From the NCBI RefSeq assembly GCF_010692325.1, contig NZ_JAAHHW010000037.1:1-58564 (forward strand): a stretch of DNA of 58,564 bases, in the 5' to 3' direction. The DNA comes from Moorena sp. SIO3I8. GTDB taxonomy: Bacteria; Cyanobacteriota; Cyanobacteriia; Cyanobacteriales; Coleofasciculaceae. Below are positions 16,113 through 23,893 of this stretch, one piece after another. The notes beneath the pieces are model-generated. The model saw only the letters and a program-made list of their open reading frames with translations. It did not search any database and had not been told where the DNA came from. The translations under genes were made by a program, and so were the position numbers. How positions within the stretch are numbered: the stretch's first letter is position 1; every line of letters starts with the position of its first letter.

Positions 16113-16463
16113 TAAGTGTGTAGCCTAGCACAGGTAGGATTCGTCGGTACTACCTCAATTAATAACGACGTAAAGCGATGCTAGTACACGAGGCGCGAAA
16201 AACCTCTAAAACGCATGGATCTTAACAGATACCGAAAACCAGTAAAGTAGCAAATTCAAAATATATAACGTACCGTGGGGCACACGGGAACGGGGAAATG
16301 CCCAACGCTTAGGGAGATAAGCCCACTGGGATTAGTTAAATTAGGCTCGATACTTGGTTATGCATGAACGGGTATTTGGCTTAAATATTGCCTTTCAGGA
16401 TAGCTAATTTTAAGGCGTGTCGTAGAACTAAGAATCCCCGTCCTTCAAGGGCGGGGAGTGTCA
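16113..16463 (+). ncRNA. Probable structured RNA, omega-RNA-like, with TnpB-type right end but no tnpB
   Basis: About 350 bases without a gene that fold repeatedly. The outer stem is GTGTA (16118-16122) with TACAC (16185-16189) plus CTAGCA (16125-16130) with TGCTAG (16179-16184). Inside, GGTAG (16133-16137) pairs with CTACC (16150-16154) and its loop CGTCG (16142-16146) can pair with CGACG (16166-16170), a pseudoknot. Further stems are GAGG/CCTC (16190-16206) and CCGTG/CACGG (about 16273-16288). It ends in the hairpin CCCCG/CGGGG (16436-16456) and AGTGTCAA, the right-end form of tnpB elements. It is likely the guide-RNA scaffold of a tnpB (or IscB/HEARO) element whose nuclease gene is gone. 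Identity is inferred from structure and memory of such ends. Confidence 0.45.
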
Positions 16464-16483
16464 ATAGAGTAGAATTTATTAGT

Positions 16484-16616
16484 CCAGCGGCATTCGCATC
16501 TTATTTTTGTACATGCTGGCGGGGTGAGGATTTCAGCGATCGAGTCCTACCCATGAATCAATTGATGAAATCCTTACTGGATCAGGGTTTTGCAATTTAG
16601 ATGCGAATGCCGCTGG
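16484..16616. mobile_element. 133-bp element with perfect 18-bp inverted ends (MITE-like)
   Basis: CCAGCGGCATTCGCATCT (16484-16501) is exactly complementary to AGATGCGAATGCCGCTGG (16599-16616). The 97 bases between them have no credible gene. No clear target duplication is seen (flanks ATTAGT and TTCCTT). It starts 21 bases after the right-end hairpin of the structured RNA. Confidence 0.7.
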
Positions 16617-16640
16617 TTCCTTTTGTCAAGCGTGTGATTG

Positions 16641-16656
16641 AGATGCTCTTACCCTG
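16641..16656. mobile_element. Isolated ISAs1-family terminus
   Basis: AGATGCTCTTACCCTG matches the right terminus of the ISAs1 element at 7100-8524 in 15 of 16 bases. No transposase gene is attached. Its outer tip points toward the tachylectin-like gene. Confidence 0.55.
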
Positions 16657-16676
16657 AGCTATAAACCTGGCTGACC

Positions 16677-17219
16677 CTAGAAGATATTCTGGTATTGGTT
16701 CCAACCGTCTGAAATAACCGTCTCCGCACCCCGATTCTGAAAGTTATTAGGATCCGGTAGACCACTATAGCTATAGTAGGACAGTTGACCATTGGGTTTT
16801 AGAGCAAACAGAACTCCAGAACCTCCAGAAAAAACTTTACTATATTCGTTCCAACCGTCTGAAATAACCTTCTCTGCACCCCGATTACGAAAGTTGTTAG
16901 GATCCGGTAGACCACTATAGCTATAGTAGGACAGTTGACCGTTGGGCTTTAGAGCAAACAGAACTCCAGAACCTCCAGAAAAAACTTTACTATATTCGTT
17001 CCAACCGTTTGAAATAACCTTCTCCGCACCCCGATTACGAAAGTTGTTAGGATCCGGTAGACCACTATAGCTATAGTAGGACAGTTGACCATTGGGCTTC
17101 AAGGCATAAAGAATCTGAACACCAGACTGACCTTGAGTCAAAACAGGGGTCAAGGTTGTTAGCCCGGTCATGGTAGCGAGTACAACCAAAAACCTTCGAC
17201 GTCTGATGACACTTTTCAT
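16677..17219 (-). CDS. Secreted tachylectin-like repeat protein
   Basis: A 180-residue protein with a signal peptide (MKSVIRRRRFLVVLATMTGLTT, cleavage near residue 30) and three nearly identical 50-residue repeats: ALKPNGQLSYYSYSG, LPDPNNFRNRGAEKVIS, GWNEYSKVFSGGSG. The pattern recalls tachylectin-2-type propeller blades, which bind N-acetyl sugars; tachylectin-2 has five blades of 47 residues. With three blades here, assembly of several chains or a partial gene is likely. The repeats are almost identical in DNA (150-bp period), so they expanded recently or are kept alike by conversion. It may bind surface glycans. Confidence 0.7.
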   Translation of the reverse strand: MKSVIRRRRFLVVLATMTGLTTLTPVLTQGQSGVQILYALKPNGQLSYYSYSGLPDPNNFRNRGAEKVISNGWNEYSKVFSGGSGVLFALKPNGQLSYYSYSGLPDPNNFRNRGAEKVISDGWNEYSKVFSGGSGVLFALKPNGQLSYYSYSGLPDPNNFQNRGAETVISDGWNQYQNIF

Positions 17220-17389
17220 TTGTATAACACCTTTTAATTTGTATAAGTGTGATTCGATTCCCTCCCAACCTCTTAATAAACAGAGAAGATTTTAAATAAA
17301 CACAATACTGTCATCAACAGCTCTTTAATTTCTTCCAACTTATAGGGGCATCAGCAAGGGAATTGCTTAGTATTAAACATACACATAAT

Positions 17390-17464
17390 TAATTTAGAAT
17401 AATTTAGTTCTAATAATTTAGAATAATTTAGAATAATTTAGAATAATTTAGAATAATTTAGACA
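17390..17464. repeat. 10-bp AT-rich tandem repeat (TAATTTAGAA)
   Basis: Roughly seven units of TAATTTAGAA, one of them diverged (TTAGTTC). The 10-base period is close to one DNA turn and could give intrinsic curvature. It lies between the tachylectin-like gene and mutS. Confidence 0.85.
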
Positions 17465-17486
17465 TTCTGGCTAGGCTATACAATGC

Positions 17487-17502
17487 CAGGGTAAGCGCAT
17501 CT
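17487..17502. mobile_element. Isolated ISAs1-family terminus (exact)
   Basis: CAGGGTAAGCGCATCT is identical to the left terminus of the ISAs1 element at 7100. No transposase follows; downstream there is CTTGTCAA (17501-17508) with a complementary TTGACAAG at 17563-17570. It may be the end of a decayed or internally deleted copy. Confidence 0.65.
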
Positions 17503-17569
17503 TGTCAACAAACTGGGGGTAGTTCTCAATAAACCCGGTATTATTGTGCTTATTGACAAGATATTTTCT

Positions 17570-17607
17570 ACATATAGTGTTCAGGGAAATAAATAAACAC
17601 TATATGT
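17570..17607. repeat. Perfect 12-bp stem hairpin upstream of mutS
   Basis: ACATATAGTGTT (17570-17581) is exactly complementary to AACACTATATGT (17596-17607) around a 14-base loop. It lies about 160 bases before the mutS start. There is no adjacent T-run, so a protein-binding or mobile-element role is as likely as termination. Confidence 0.6.
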
Positions 17608-17764
17608 ATGAATCAATCCATTAGATGTGTTTACTCTACTCCCTAGTATTTAAAAAAAACTATTGCGATAGAGTAATGTAAGCCCAGTGGAAATGAATCT
17701 AACAAACCGAGGGTGACTTGGATTAACCTCTTACTATAGAGTATTGGTATTTCTAGCTTAGTAA

Positions 17765-20700
17765 ATGAGCAGATCCCCTCAAGCATCTACTCCCGAATCC
17801 AACGATAACCTTCCGAAAAGGGCAACTGAAGCAGCAAGGAAAGTTGCGCCTGAGAATACTGACCATCGGACAGTGGACCGCAGTAAGCTGACACCGATGA
17901 TGCAGCATTTTGCTGAAGTAAAAGACCAGTATTCCCATGCTGTGCTGCTCTACCGAGTTGGGGACTTCTATGAAACCTTCTTTCAGGATGCCAGGATAAT
18001 TGCTGAAGCCCTGGAACTGGTCTTAACCAGCAAAGAAGCAGGTAAGGGAGTGGGACGGGTGCCAATGACGGGGGTTCCTCACCATGCTTTGGACCGCTAC
18101 AGCACCATGCTAGTGGAAAAAGGCTATGCGATCGCAATATGTGACCAAGTGGAAGATGCCTCAGTGGCAGCCAAAGAAGGACGTCAGGTGCGCCGGGAAG
18201 TCACCCGTGTCCTTACCCCCGGTACCTTGATGGAAGAGGAGATGCTCCATGCTCGTCGTAACAATTTCCTGGCAGCAGTAGTGATTGCTAAGAATCATTG
18301 GGGTTTAGCCTATGCAGATATTTCCACTGGGGAATTTCTGACTACTCAAGACCGAGAGTTAGACCTGCTGGTTCAGGAATTGATGCGCTTGCAGCCCTCT
18401 GAGGTATTAATTCCCACCAATGCTCCCGATTTGGGGAGTATGCTACGACCTGGTCAGACTTCTGAGAGTTTACCGGATTGTTTACCAAATTCATTTTGTT
18501 ATGCACTCCGTCCCCAACGACACTTTACCTTGGCCGAAGCCCGACAGCGACTGTTGGAACAGTTCAGAGTGCGATCGCTTGAAGGGTTAGGGTGTGAACA
18601 TCTCCCCCTTGGTGTCCGTGCTGCTGGTGGGTTGTTGGAATATCTCAAAGATACCCAAAAAGAAAATTATGTAGCGTTACAGATATTACGTACCTATACC
18701 ATTGCTGATTATTTAATTCTCGACCACCAGACTCGTCGCAATCTGGAAATTACTGCTACTGTCCGAGATAACACCTTTAATGGTTCCCTGCTTTGGGCTC
18801 TAGATCGAACCAGTACAGCCATGGGAGGTAGAGCATTGCGGCGCTGGCTACTGCAACCATTACTAGAGATTAAGGGAATCCGGGCACGACATGATACGAT
18901 CGCGGAATTGGTGGAAAATACTGGACTGCGCCAGGACTTACAGCAGCTGCTTCGGAAAATTTATGACTTGGAGCGGTTGACAGGTAAAGCAAGTTCTGGT
19001 AGAGCTAATGCCAGAAATTTAGTCGCCTTAGGGGATTCTCTGTTGAGGTTACCGGAATTAGCTGACCTAGCGGCTTATGGCTCTTCTCCCTATCTGAAAG
19101 TGATGCAGAATGTACCGCCACAATTGGAAGAGTTAGGGCACACAATCCAGGAGCATCTGGTAGAGTCACCACCGTTGCATCTGACTGAGGGGAAATTAAT
19201 TCGGCCTCAGGTCAACCAGCAGTTGGATGAAATGCGTGCTCAAGCCGAGGAGGATCAACAGTGGATTGCCAATTTGGAAGTGACGGAGCGGGAAAAGACA
19301 GATATTCCCAAGCTGAAGGTAGGGTTTAATAAGACTTTTGGATATTACATTAGTGTCCCTCGTGCTAAAACAGCTCAGGTACCAGATAACTATATTCGGA
19401 AGCAGACCTTGGTTAATGAAGAGCGCTACATAACCCCAGAGCTGAAGGAAAGGGAAGCACGGATTCTGACGGCCCGGGAGGATTTGAATCGTTTAGAGTA
19501 TGAAATTTTTGTAGGTTTGCGCCATGAGGTAGCGCTGGAAGCTGACAGGATTCGGGGTGTGTCTCGGGCAGTAGCAGCATTGGATGTGTTGTGTGGATTA
19601 GCAGAGGTCGCTGTTTATCAGGGATATTGTCGTCCCGATATGGATCAAAGCCGGGAAATTCGGATTATAGATGGACGGCATCCAGTGGTAGAGCAGTCCT
19701 TGCCCAGTGGTTTGTTTGTCCCGAATTCCGCGTCTTTAGGTCAAAACAAGTTGAAGGTTGACGGGGAGTTGAAGGTTGACGGGAAGTTGAAGCTTGAAGA
19801 GGAGTTGAAGGTTGACGGGGAGTTGAAGGTTGAAGGTTATTCTGAGTTGAACGTTGAAGAGGAGTTGAAGGTTGAAGAGGAGTTGAAGGTTGGAAGGTTG
19901 AAGGTTGAAGGTTCTTCCGAGTTGAACGTTGAAAATTATAACCAGCAACTAGATAACGAGCAACTAGATAACGAGCAACTGGATAACGAACAACCTGCTA
20001 ACCTTGGCCAAAAGGCCACGCTACGCGAACAACCTTCTAACCTTGGCCAAAAGGCCACGCTACGCGAACAACCTTCAACCGTTCCACCTTCTAACCTTCA
20101 ACCTTCTAACCTTCAACCTGCAACCGTCCAACCTTGGCCAAAAGGCCACGCTACGCGAACAACCGTCGAACCTGCCACCGAAACGGATAATCCTGATTTG
20201 ATTATTTTGACCGGACCTAACGCCAGTGGGAAGAGTTGTTATTTGCGTCAGATAGGATTGATTCAGTTGATGGCACAGGTGGGAAGTTTTGTGCCAGCAT
20301 CGGAAGCAAGTTTGGGGATATGCGATCGCATTTTTACCAGAGTCGGTGCGGTGGATGATTTAGCAACAGGCCAGTCTACGTTTATGGTGGAAATGAACGA
20401 GACAGCGAATATTCTCAATCATGCTACGGATAAGTCTTTAGTGTTGTTGGATGAGATTGGTCGAGGTACAGCAACCTTTGATGGTCTTTCCATAGCTTGG
20501 GCAGTGGGGGAGTATCTGGCCATGGAAATTAAGGCACGGACGATTTTTGCCACCCATTATCATGAGTTGAATGAGTTAGCCTCGATTTTGCCCAATGTCG
20601 CTAATTATCAAGTGACGGTAAAAGAGTTACCCAATGAAATCATCTTTTTGCATCAGGTACAGCCAGGAGGAGCTAACCGTTCTTATGGCATTGAGGCCGG

Positions 20701-20893
20701 ACGTTTAGCGGGTTTACCAACCTCAGTGATTAAGCGGGCGAAGCAGGTGATGAAGCAAATTGAGAAGCACAGCAAAATTGCCCTGGGGTTGCGCAAGGGG
20801 ATTGGCAAACAATTGTCAGCTAGGAACACAACTGGCCAAAAGGTGAGCGACCAAGAGGTGACCATCGAGCAGTTGGATATTTTTGATGACTAA
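17765..20893 (+). CDS. mutS: DNA mismatch repair protein MutS with a repeat-derived insertion
   Basis: A 1042-residue MutS1. The mismatch-reading Phe-x-Glu is present (RVGDFYETF, about 62-70), then connector, core and clamp domains, Walker [10 protein letters not shown] (about 816), Walker [11 protein letters not shown], the ATHYHEL loop, and the C-terminal dimer/HTH segment ([14 protein letters not shown]). Residues about 660-806 are an extra block with [12 protein letters not shown] repeats, three LDNEQ units and two [13 protein letters not shown] units, encoded by dispersed repeat DNA. Without it the protein is about 895 residues, normal for cyanobacteria. The insert sits just before the ATPase domain, a loop position that may tolerate extra length. 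No stop or shift occurs across it. It may still be functional. Confidence 0.95.
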   Translation: MSRSPQASTPESNDNLPKRATEAARKVAPENTDHRTVDRSKLTPMMQHFAEVKDQYSHAVLLYRVGDFYETFFQDARIIAEALELVLTSKEAGKGVGRVPMTGVPHHALDRYSTMLVEKGYAIAICDQVEDASVAAKEGRQVRREVTRVLTPGTLMEEEMLHARRNNFLAAVVIAKNHWGLAYADISTGEFLTTQDRELDLLVQELMRLQPSEVLIPTNAPDLGSMLRPGQTSESLPDCLPNSFCYALRPQRHFTLAEARQRLLEQFRVRSLEGLGCEHLPLGVRAAGGLLEYLKDTQKENYVALQILRTYTIADYLILDHQTRRNLEITATVRDNTFNGSLLWALDRTSTAMGGRALRRWLLQPLLEIKGIRARHDTIAELVENTGLRQDLQQLLRKIYDLERLTGKASSGRANARNLVALGDSLLRLPELADLAAYGSSPYLKVMQNVPPQLEELGHTIQEHLVESPPLHLTEGKLIRPQVNQQLDEMRAQAEEDQQWIANLEVTEREKTDIPKLKVGFNKTFGYYISVPRAKTAQVPDNYIRKQTLVNEERYITPELKEREARILTAREDLNRLEYEIFVGLRHEVALEADRIRGVSRAVAALDVLCGLAEVAVYQGYCRPDMDQSREIRIIDGRHPVVEQSLPSGLFVPNSASLGQNKLKVDGELKVDGKLKLEEELKVDGELKVEGYSELNVEEELKVEEELKVGRLKVEGSSELNVENYNQQLDNEQLDNEQLDNEQPANLGQKATLREQPSNLGQKATLREQPSTVPPSNLQPSNLQPATVQPWPKGHATRTTVEPATETDNPDLIILTGPNASGKSCYLRQIGLIQLMAQVGSFVPASEASLGICDRIFTRVGAVDDLATGQSTFMVEMNETANILNHATDKSLVLLDEIGRGTATFDGLSIAWAVGEYLAMEIKARTIFATHYHELNELASILPNVANYQVTVKELPNEIIFLHQVQPGGANRSYGIEAGRLAGLPTSVIKRAKQVMKQIEKHSKIALGLRKGIGKQLSARNTTGQKVSDQEVTIEQLDIFDD
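19741..20185 (+). repeat. In-frame dispersed-repeat block inside mutS
   Basis: The first part is TTGAAGGTTGACGGGGAG and variants (reads [12 protein letters not shown]), the middle is AACTAGATAACGAGC (QLDNE), and the last part is CAACCTTCTAACCTT units around three copies of TTGGCCAAAAGGCCACGCTA followed by CGCGAAC. The module is read in two frames within the same gene: as [11 protein letters not shown] twice and as [11 protein letters not shown] once. Confidence 0.9.
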
Positions 20894-21241
20894 GCCACCA
20901 TGATTGTGATCTGATTAACAACTACACAGTCAACACAGCTGATCAGTTAACGCGGATGGGATGGGACCTAGGAGCCGCTACGCGAAAGCATTCCCGCCCC
21001 TGCCCTTACGGAAAAAAGATCCGATTGCATAAATTTTTAAGCTAGCCCTGATTAGTATATAGACCTTAACTAATCAATTTTGGGAGCAGCTCCGTGACTA
21101 TAGACTACGCCACCTGTAGCTCTTGATAGGGATAAACCTTTAGTTTCTAAAGGGTAGCATCGTCGATTATAGCGCCATGTGAGCTATAAGTTTTGTGGAT
21201 TTGTATTTTTTTTTTAAGTTATTGGATGAGCGAGGAAACTT
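20894..21241. other. Gene-free stretch after mutS
   Basis: 348 bases without a gene. It contains a degraded repeat piece (GAGCCGCTACGCGAAAGCATTC near 20971) and a T-rich run (about 21206-21217). The next gene has a GAGGAAA ribosome binding site just before its ATG. No clear terminator for mutS is seen. Confidence 0.5.
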
Positions 21242-21511
21242 ATGAAAGTTAAAAACGTCTATCAAGATGAACAAGGAAATTGGCATATCGACTATGGAAT
21301 CGATCATCTGATGGGGCTATCCATTAGGACTTATTTAGGACAGACACTGATCGGATTTATTATTTCGATTCCCATGAGTTTCTTGTTTTTTATGTTTTTA
21401 CTTTCCGTTTTCGATGCCTTAATTGAATCAATACCGCAGGTAGATACCAGTATTCAACAGATAGTTCCTCAAGAAAATGGCTCTCCTAAAATGATTATAG
21501 TAAATGAGTAG
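21242..21511 (+). CDS. Small single-pass membrane protein, unknown function
   Basis: An 89-residue protein: a hydrophilic N-terminus (MKVKNVYQDEQGNWHIDYG), one long hydrophobic stretch at about 35-60 (LIGFIISIPMSFLFFMFLLSVF), and a polar C-terminus. GAGGAAA is spaced 5 bases from the ATG, so the start is well supported. No family recognised. It is upstream of, and on the same strand as, another membrane protein 318 bases later. Confidence 0.55.
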   Translation: MKVKNVYQDEQGNWHIDYGIDHLMGLSIRTYLGQTLIGFIISIPMSFLFFMFLLSVFDALIESIPQVDTSIQQIVPQENGSPKMIIVNE

Positions 21512-21829
21512 TTTAAAGGAGCGATTACCCCTTAAATAGCCAGGGATTCAATAAACTAAAAATAAATTGTCTTGATGCCAGGGCTATTTCATTGTAAAAA
21601 GTTGCCTAAGCGTGTCTATACCAAAATAACAAAGTCGTTGTCTTGATGCAGCGTGGTTTCCCCCATGAGCGACTGGATCAATAGATAGATTGGTTTTTTA
21701 TAAATAACCAGTCCCATCAGACCTAGTCAGCAATAAGCGTGGTTTAATACAAACTATGTTTCGTAGAGCTATTAAATCACAGATAATTTAACGTTTTGAT
21801 TCTAAATAAATTTTGAGTAAACAGTCACT
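21512..21829. other. Gene-free stretch with hairpin and dispersed repeat
   Basis: AAATAGCC (about 21534-21541) can pair with GGCTATTT (about 21581-21588), a long-loop hairpin after the small membrane gene that could serve as a weak terminator. A copy of the TCTTGATGCAGCG-TTTCCCCCATGAGCGACTGG repeat (about 21640-21672) follows, as near 6370. Confidence 0.5.
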
Positions 21830-22711
21830 ATGAATATTCTCTCTAAACTTAAAAACCGGAAACTCGGATTAATAGAATTAATGTCAATGGGGTTTGAGGT
21901 TTATATAAAAAACTTAAAACCTATCCTACTGATATTTTCTACAATATATTTACCTTTCCTGATAATTCTGTCAGGTAGGCAATTTCTGCTTTCAAATAAT
22001 CCTTTAGAATCAATATTTGTTTTTAGTTTATTTATATGGAAAAACATCTATTTTATACCCATAGCTATTATTACCAATAATTATGTTTATGGAAGACATT
22101 ATAACTATCAGAGTGTATTCAAAAAAATCTTAGCAAGCTTAGTTCCGTTATTATTGATGAGTTTGGAATTTATTATTGTAGTTTTTCTGATAGAGCTGCG
22201 AGCATTTATAACTGTATTATTAAAAATAATAATAATATCAATTATATCATATTTTGTATTTTTTTTATTATTAGATTTTCTATCTCATAATTACTTTTTT
22301 ACGGTATCTATAGTCCTTGTATATCTGGTACTTATCCTTAGACTTATTGTACTTAAAAACCCTGTTATCCCTGTTATAATTTATATTATAAATAATCAAT
22401 ACTATGGGCTTGCTTTTATTCTGAGAGACCAATGGGGAGAAGACGCTTTCGCTTACAGTCGCTCTATAGTTAAAGATAATTGGTGGAGAGTATTCTTCTT
22501 CAGTTTTTTAGTTATGGTTATTGACTTTGGATTACAATTATTCAATATTATTCATTTCATATTACAATTCTTTAATAATATTCCTTTCATAAACGATTTT
22601 TGGTTTTCCTTACTTTCCCAAACCTTAGCCCAATTTATCGCAATAGGTATTGTCATTGGGAGTACACTGCTATTTCTCAACTTAGATTTCCACAAAAAAT
22701 TAGATAACTAA
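21830..22711 (+). CDS. AT-rich polytopic membrane protein, unknown function
   Basis: A 293-residue protein with about six hydrophobic segments rich in Ile, Phe and Leu. It opens KLGLIELMSMGFEVYIKNLKPILLIFS, which resembles glycerophosphoryl-diester-phosphodiesterase-type membrane domains, and carries YGLAFILRDQWGEDAFAYSRSIVKDNWWRVF near residue 200, the usual soluble loop of such domains. No catalytic motif is visible. Codon use is markedly AT-richer than neighbouring genes, which may mean relaxed constraint or transfer. Confidence 0.55.
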   Translation: MNILSKLKNRKLGLIELMSMGFEVYIKNLKPILLIFSTIYLPFLIILSGRQFLLSNNPLESIFVFSLFIWKNIYFIPIAIITNNYVYGRHYNYQSVFKKILASLVPLLLMSLEFIIVVFLIELRAFITVLLKIIIISIISYFVFFLLLDFLSHNYFFTVSIVLVYLVLILRLIVLKNPVIPVIIYIINNQYYGLAFILRDQWGEDAFAYSRSIVKDNWWRVFFFSFLVMVIDFGLQLFNIIHFILQFFNNIPFINDFWFSLLSQTLAQFIAIGIVIGSTLLFLNLDFHKKLDN

Positions 22712-22908
22712 TGACAGTGTCATCATGATTAGTTTTAACTAAGTTTTTCTTCAATTTTCTCAATCTTTAATTCAAGTTAATCAAGTTGACATGCTCCCAG
22801 TTACCGTCCTATTCGCTAATTATTAGAAAGGTCACGAACATCGTAAACCAATTTACTGAGTGGTGTTGATAATTAACTATTCCTTCCCTAATAAACTGGT
22901 GATAAAAC

Positions 22909-23056
22909 GTAAGCATTCAGCCGTGAGCCTTGCCCAAAGGCCACCCTAGGCGAATGGCTCACCCTAATTGAGGTGTTTTGTAGCGTGCCCATAGGGCATC
23001 AGCTGATAACTGAGAGCTGAGAGCTGAGAGCTGAGAGCTGAGAGCTGAATGCTTAC
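22909..23056. mobile_element. 148-bp element with 13-bp inverted ends GTAAGCATTCAGC
   Basis: GTAAGCATTCAGC (22909-22921) is exactly complementary to GCTGAATGCTTAC (23044-23056). The interior has a GCCC-AAAGGCC-type module and five GAGAGCT heptamers (about 23010-23046). The same terminus occurs at 12956 (GTAAGCATTCAGCC) and, modified, at 54518 and 54592, so this is a dispersed family. The rest of the 22712-23060 gap is AT-rich with nothing else recognised. Confidence 0.65.
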
Positions 23057-23060
23057 ATAA

Positions 23061-23378
23061 TTAAAACACCAAAAATTTGCCCCCTAGCCCAACAGTGTGA
23101 AATTTTTTACCCCAGAAGTTGGTGGTATAGATACTGAAAAGGAAATAGTTTTGGTGACGAGTGTAGCTTTCGATCACTGGCTTAACTGCATCAGGTGGTA
23201 AAGGTTTACCGACAAAACAAGCTGCTTTTACCCCAAGAGGAAGGGATTTCTGCTGGCAGTAAGTATCATGTAAGTGCCATGACGCATGATCAAGATAAGC
23301 GTCTTTAGTGGGATTGGTGAGTGCCATAATGCTGGACACTAAAGCTAAGAAAACTGTGCTATTGATGCGCTGATACAT
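23061..23378 (-). CDS. DUF4359 secreted protein
   Basis: A 105-residue protein with an N-terminal hydrophobic signal (NSTVFLALVSSIMALT) and the DUF4359 pattern: NPTKDAYLDHASWHL after the signal, paired cysteines (YCQQ and ACFV), and the C-terminal HQNYFLFSIYTTNF...FHTVGLGGKFLVF. Cys residues suggest one disulfide in an oxidising compartment. DUF4359 is mainly cyanobacterial and of unknown function. It ends 5 bases from the 148-bp repeat element. Confidence 0.75.
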   Translation of the reverse strand: MYQRINSTVFLALVSSIMALTNPTKDAYLDHASWHLHDTYCQQKSLPLGVKAACFVGKPLPPDAVKPVIESYTRHQNYFLFSIYTTNFWGKKFHTVGLGGKFLVF

Positions 23379-23893
23379 AATTTTCTCTTAAAAAATCGAT
23401 TATTAGTAATCAGTAATTAGGACTTGGTAATTAGTAGTTGACCATTACCCATCACCCATTACCTGCTCAGCCATAGGATGATTAGTCAACCAGATTTGGC
23501 TTGGCTGGCTATCCTCGACTGATGGGAAGCCCAGTTAAATTCCTTGGTTAAATATTTTTTTCGTTATGTTGTGGGTCTATTCCGGAAAATTTAACCTATT
23601 GATTGCTATTGCTGCTAAATCTGCTATTTTACAAATGATTAACGGGACTTGATCTAATTCTCTTTTCCGAGAGCCGAAGTTATCCTTTCCCTAGCTGAAA
23701 TCTGAACGCGCACGCGTGCGCGTAGCGCATAAGCTGACAATTCCACTACCTATGATATTTTCACACTTTCTTCACAAGCTATGATTATATTTTTTATCTA
23801 GTAGCGTTATAGTAATTCGGTTATTTTTGTTTAAAACAAACTTAAATTATTTGCTGAATGTCTGTAACCTAAACCATAATTACTAACAATTTT
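23379..23893. other. Gene-free stretch with an 18-bp palindrome
   Basis: 515 bases without a gene. There is a TAATCAGTAATTAGGAC / CCATTACCCATCACCC repeat cluster (about 23401-23465) whose relatives also appear inside cobN. A perfect palindrome ACGCGCACGCGTGCGCGT is at 23706-23723. AT-rich DNA before 23894 should hold the promoter for the ATPase gene. Confidence 0.55.

Noticed and set aside
16113-16463. Group II intron
   Set aside because: No GTGCG 5' boundary and no domain V hairpin was found; the 3' end matches a tnpB right end instead.
16388-16600. 70-codon open frame across the RNA right end and the 133-bp element
   Set aside because: It crosses two separate elements and resembles no protein.
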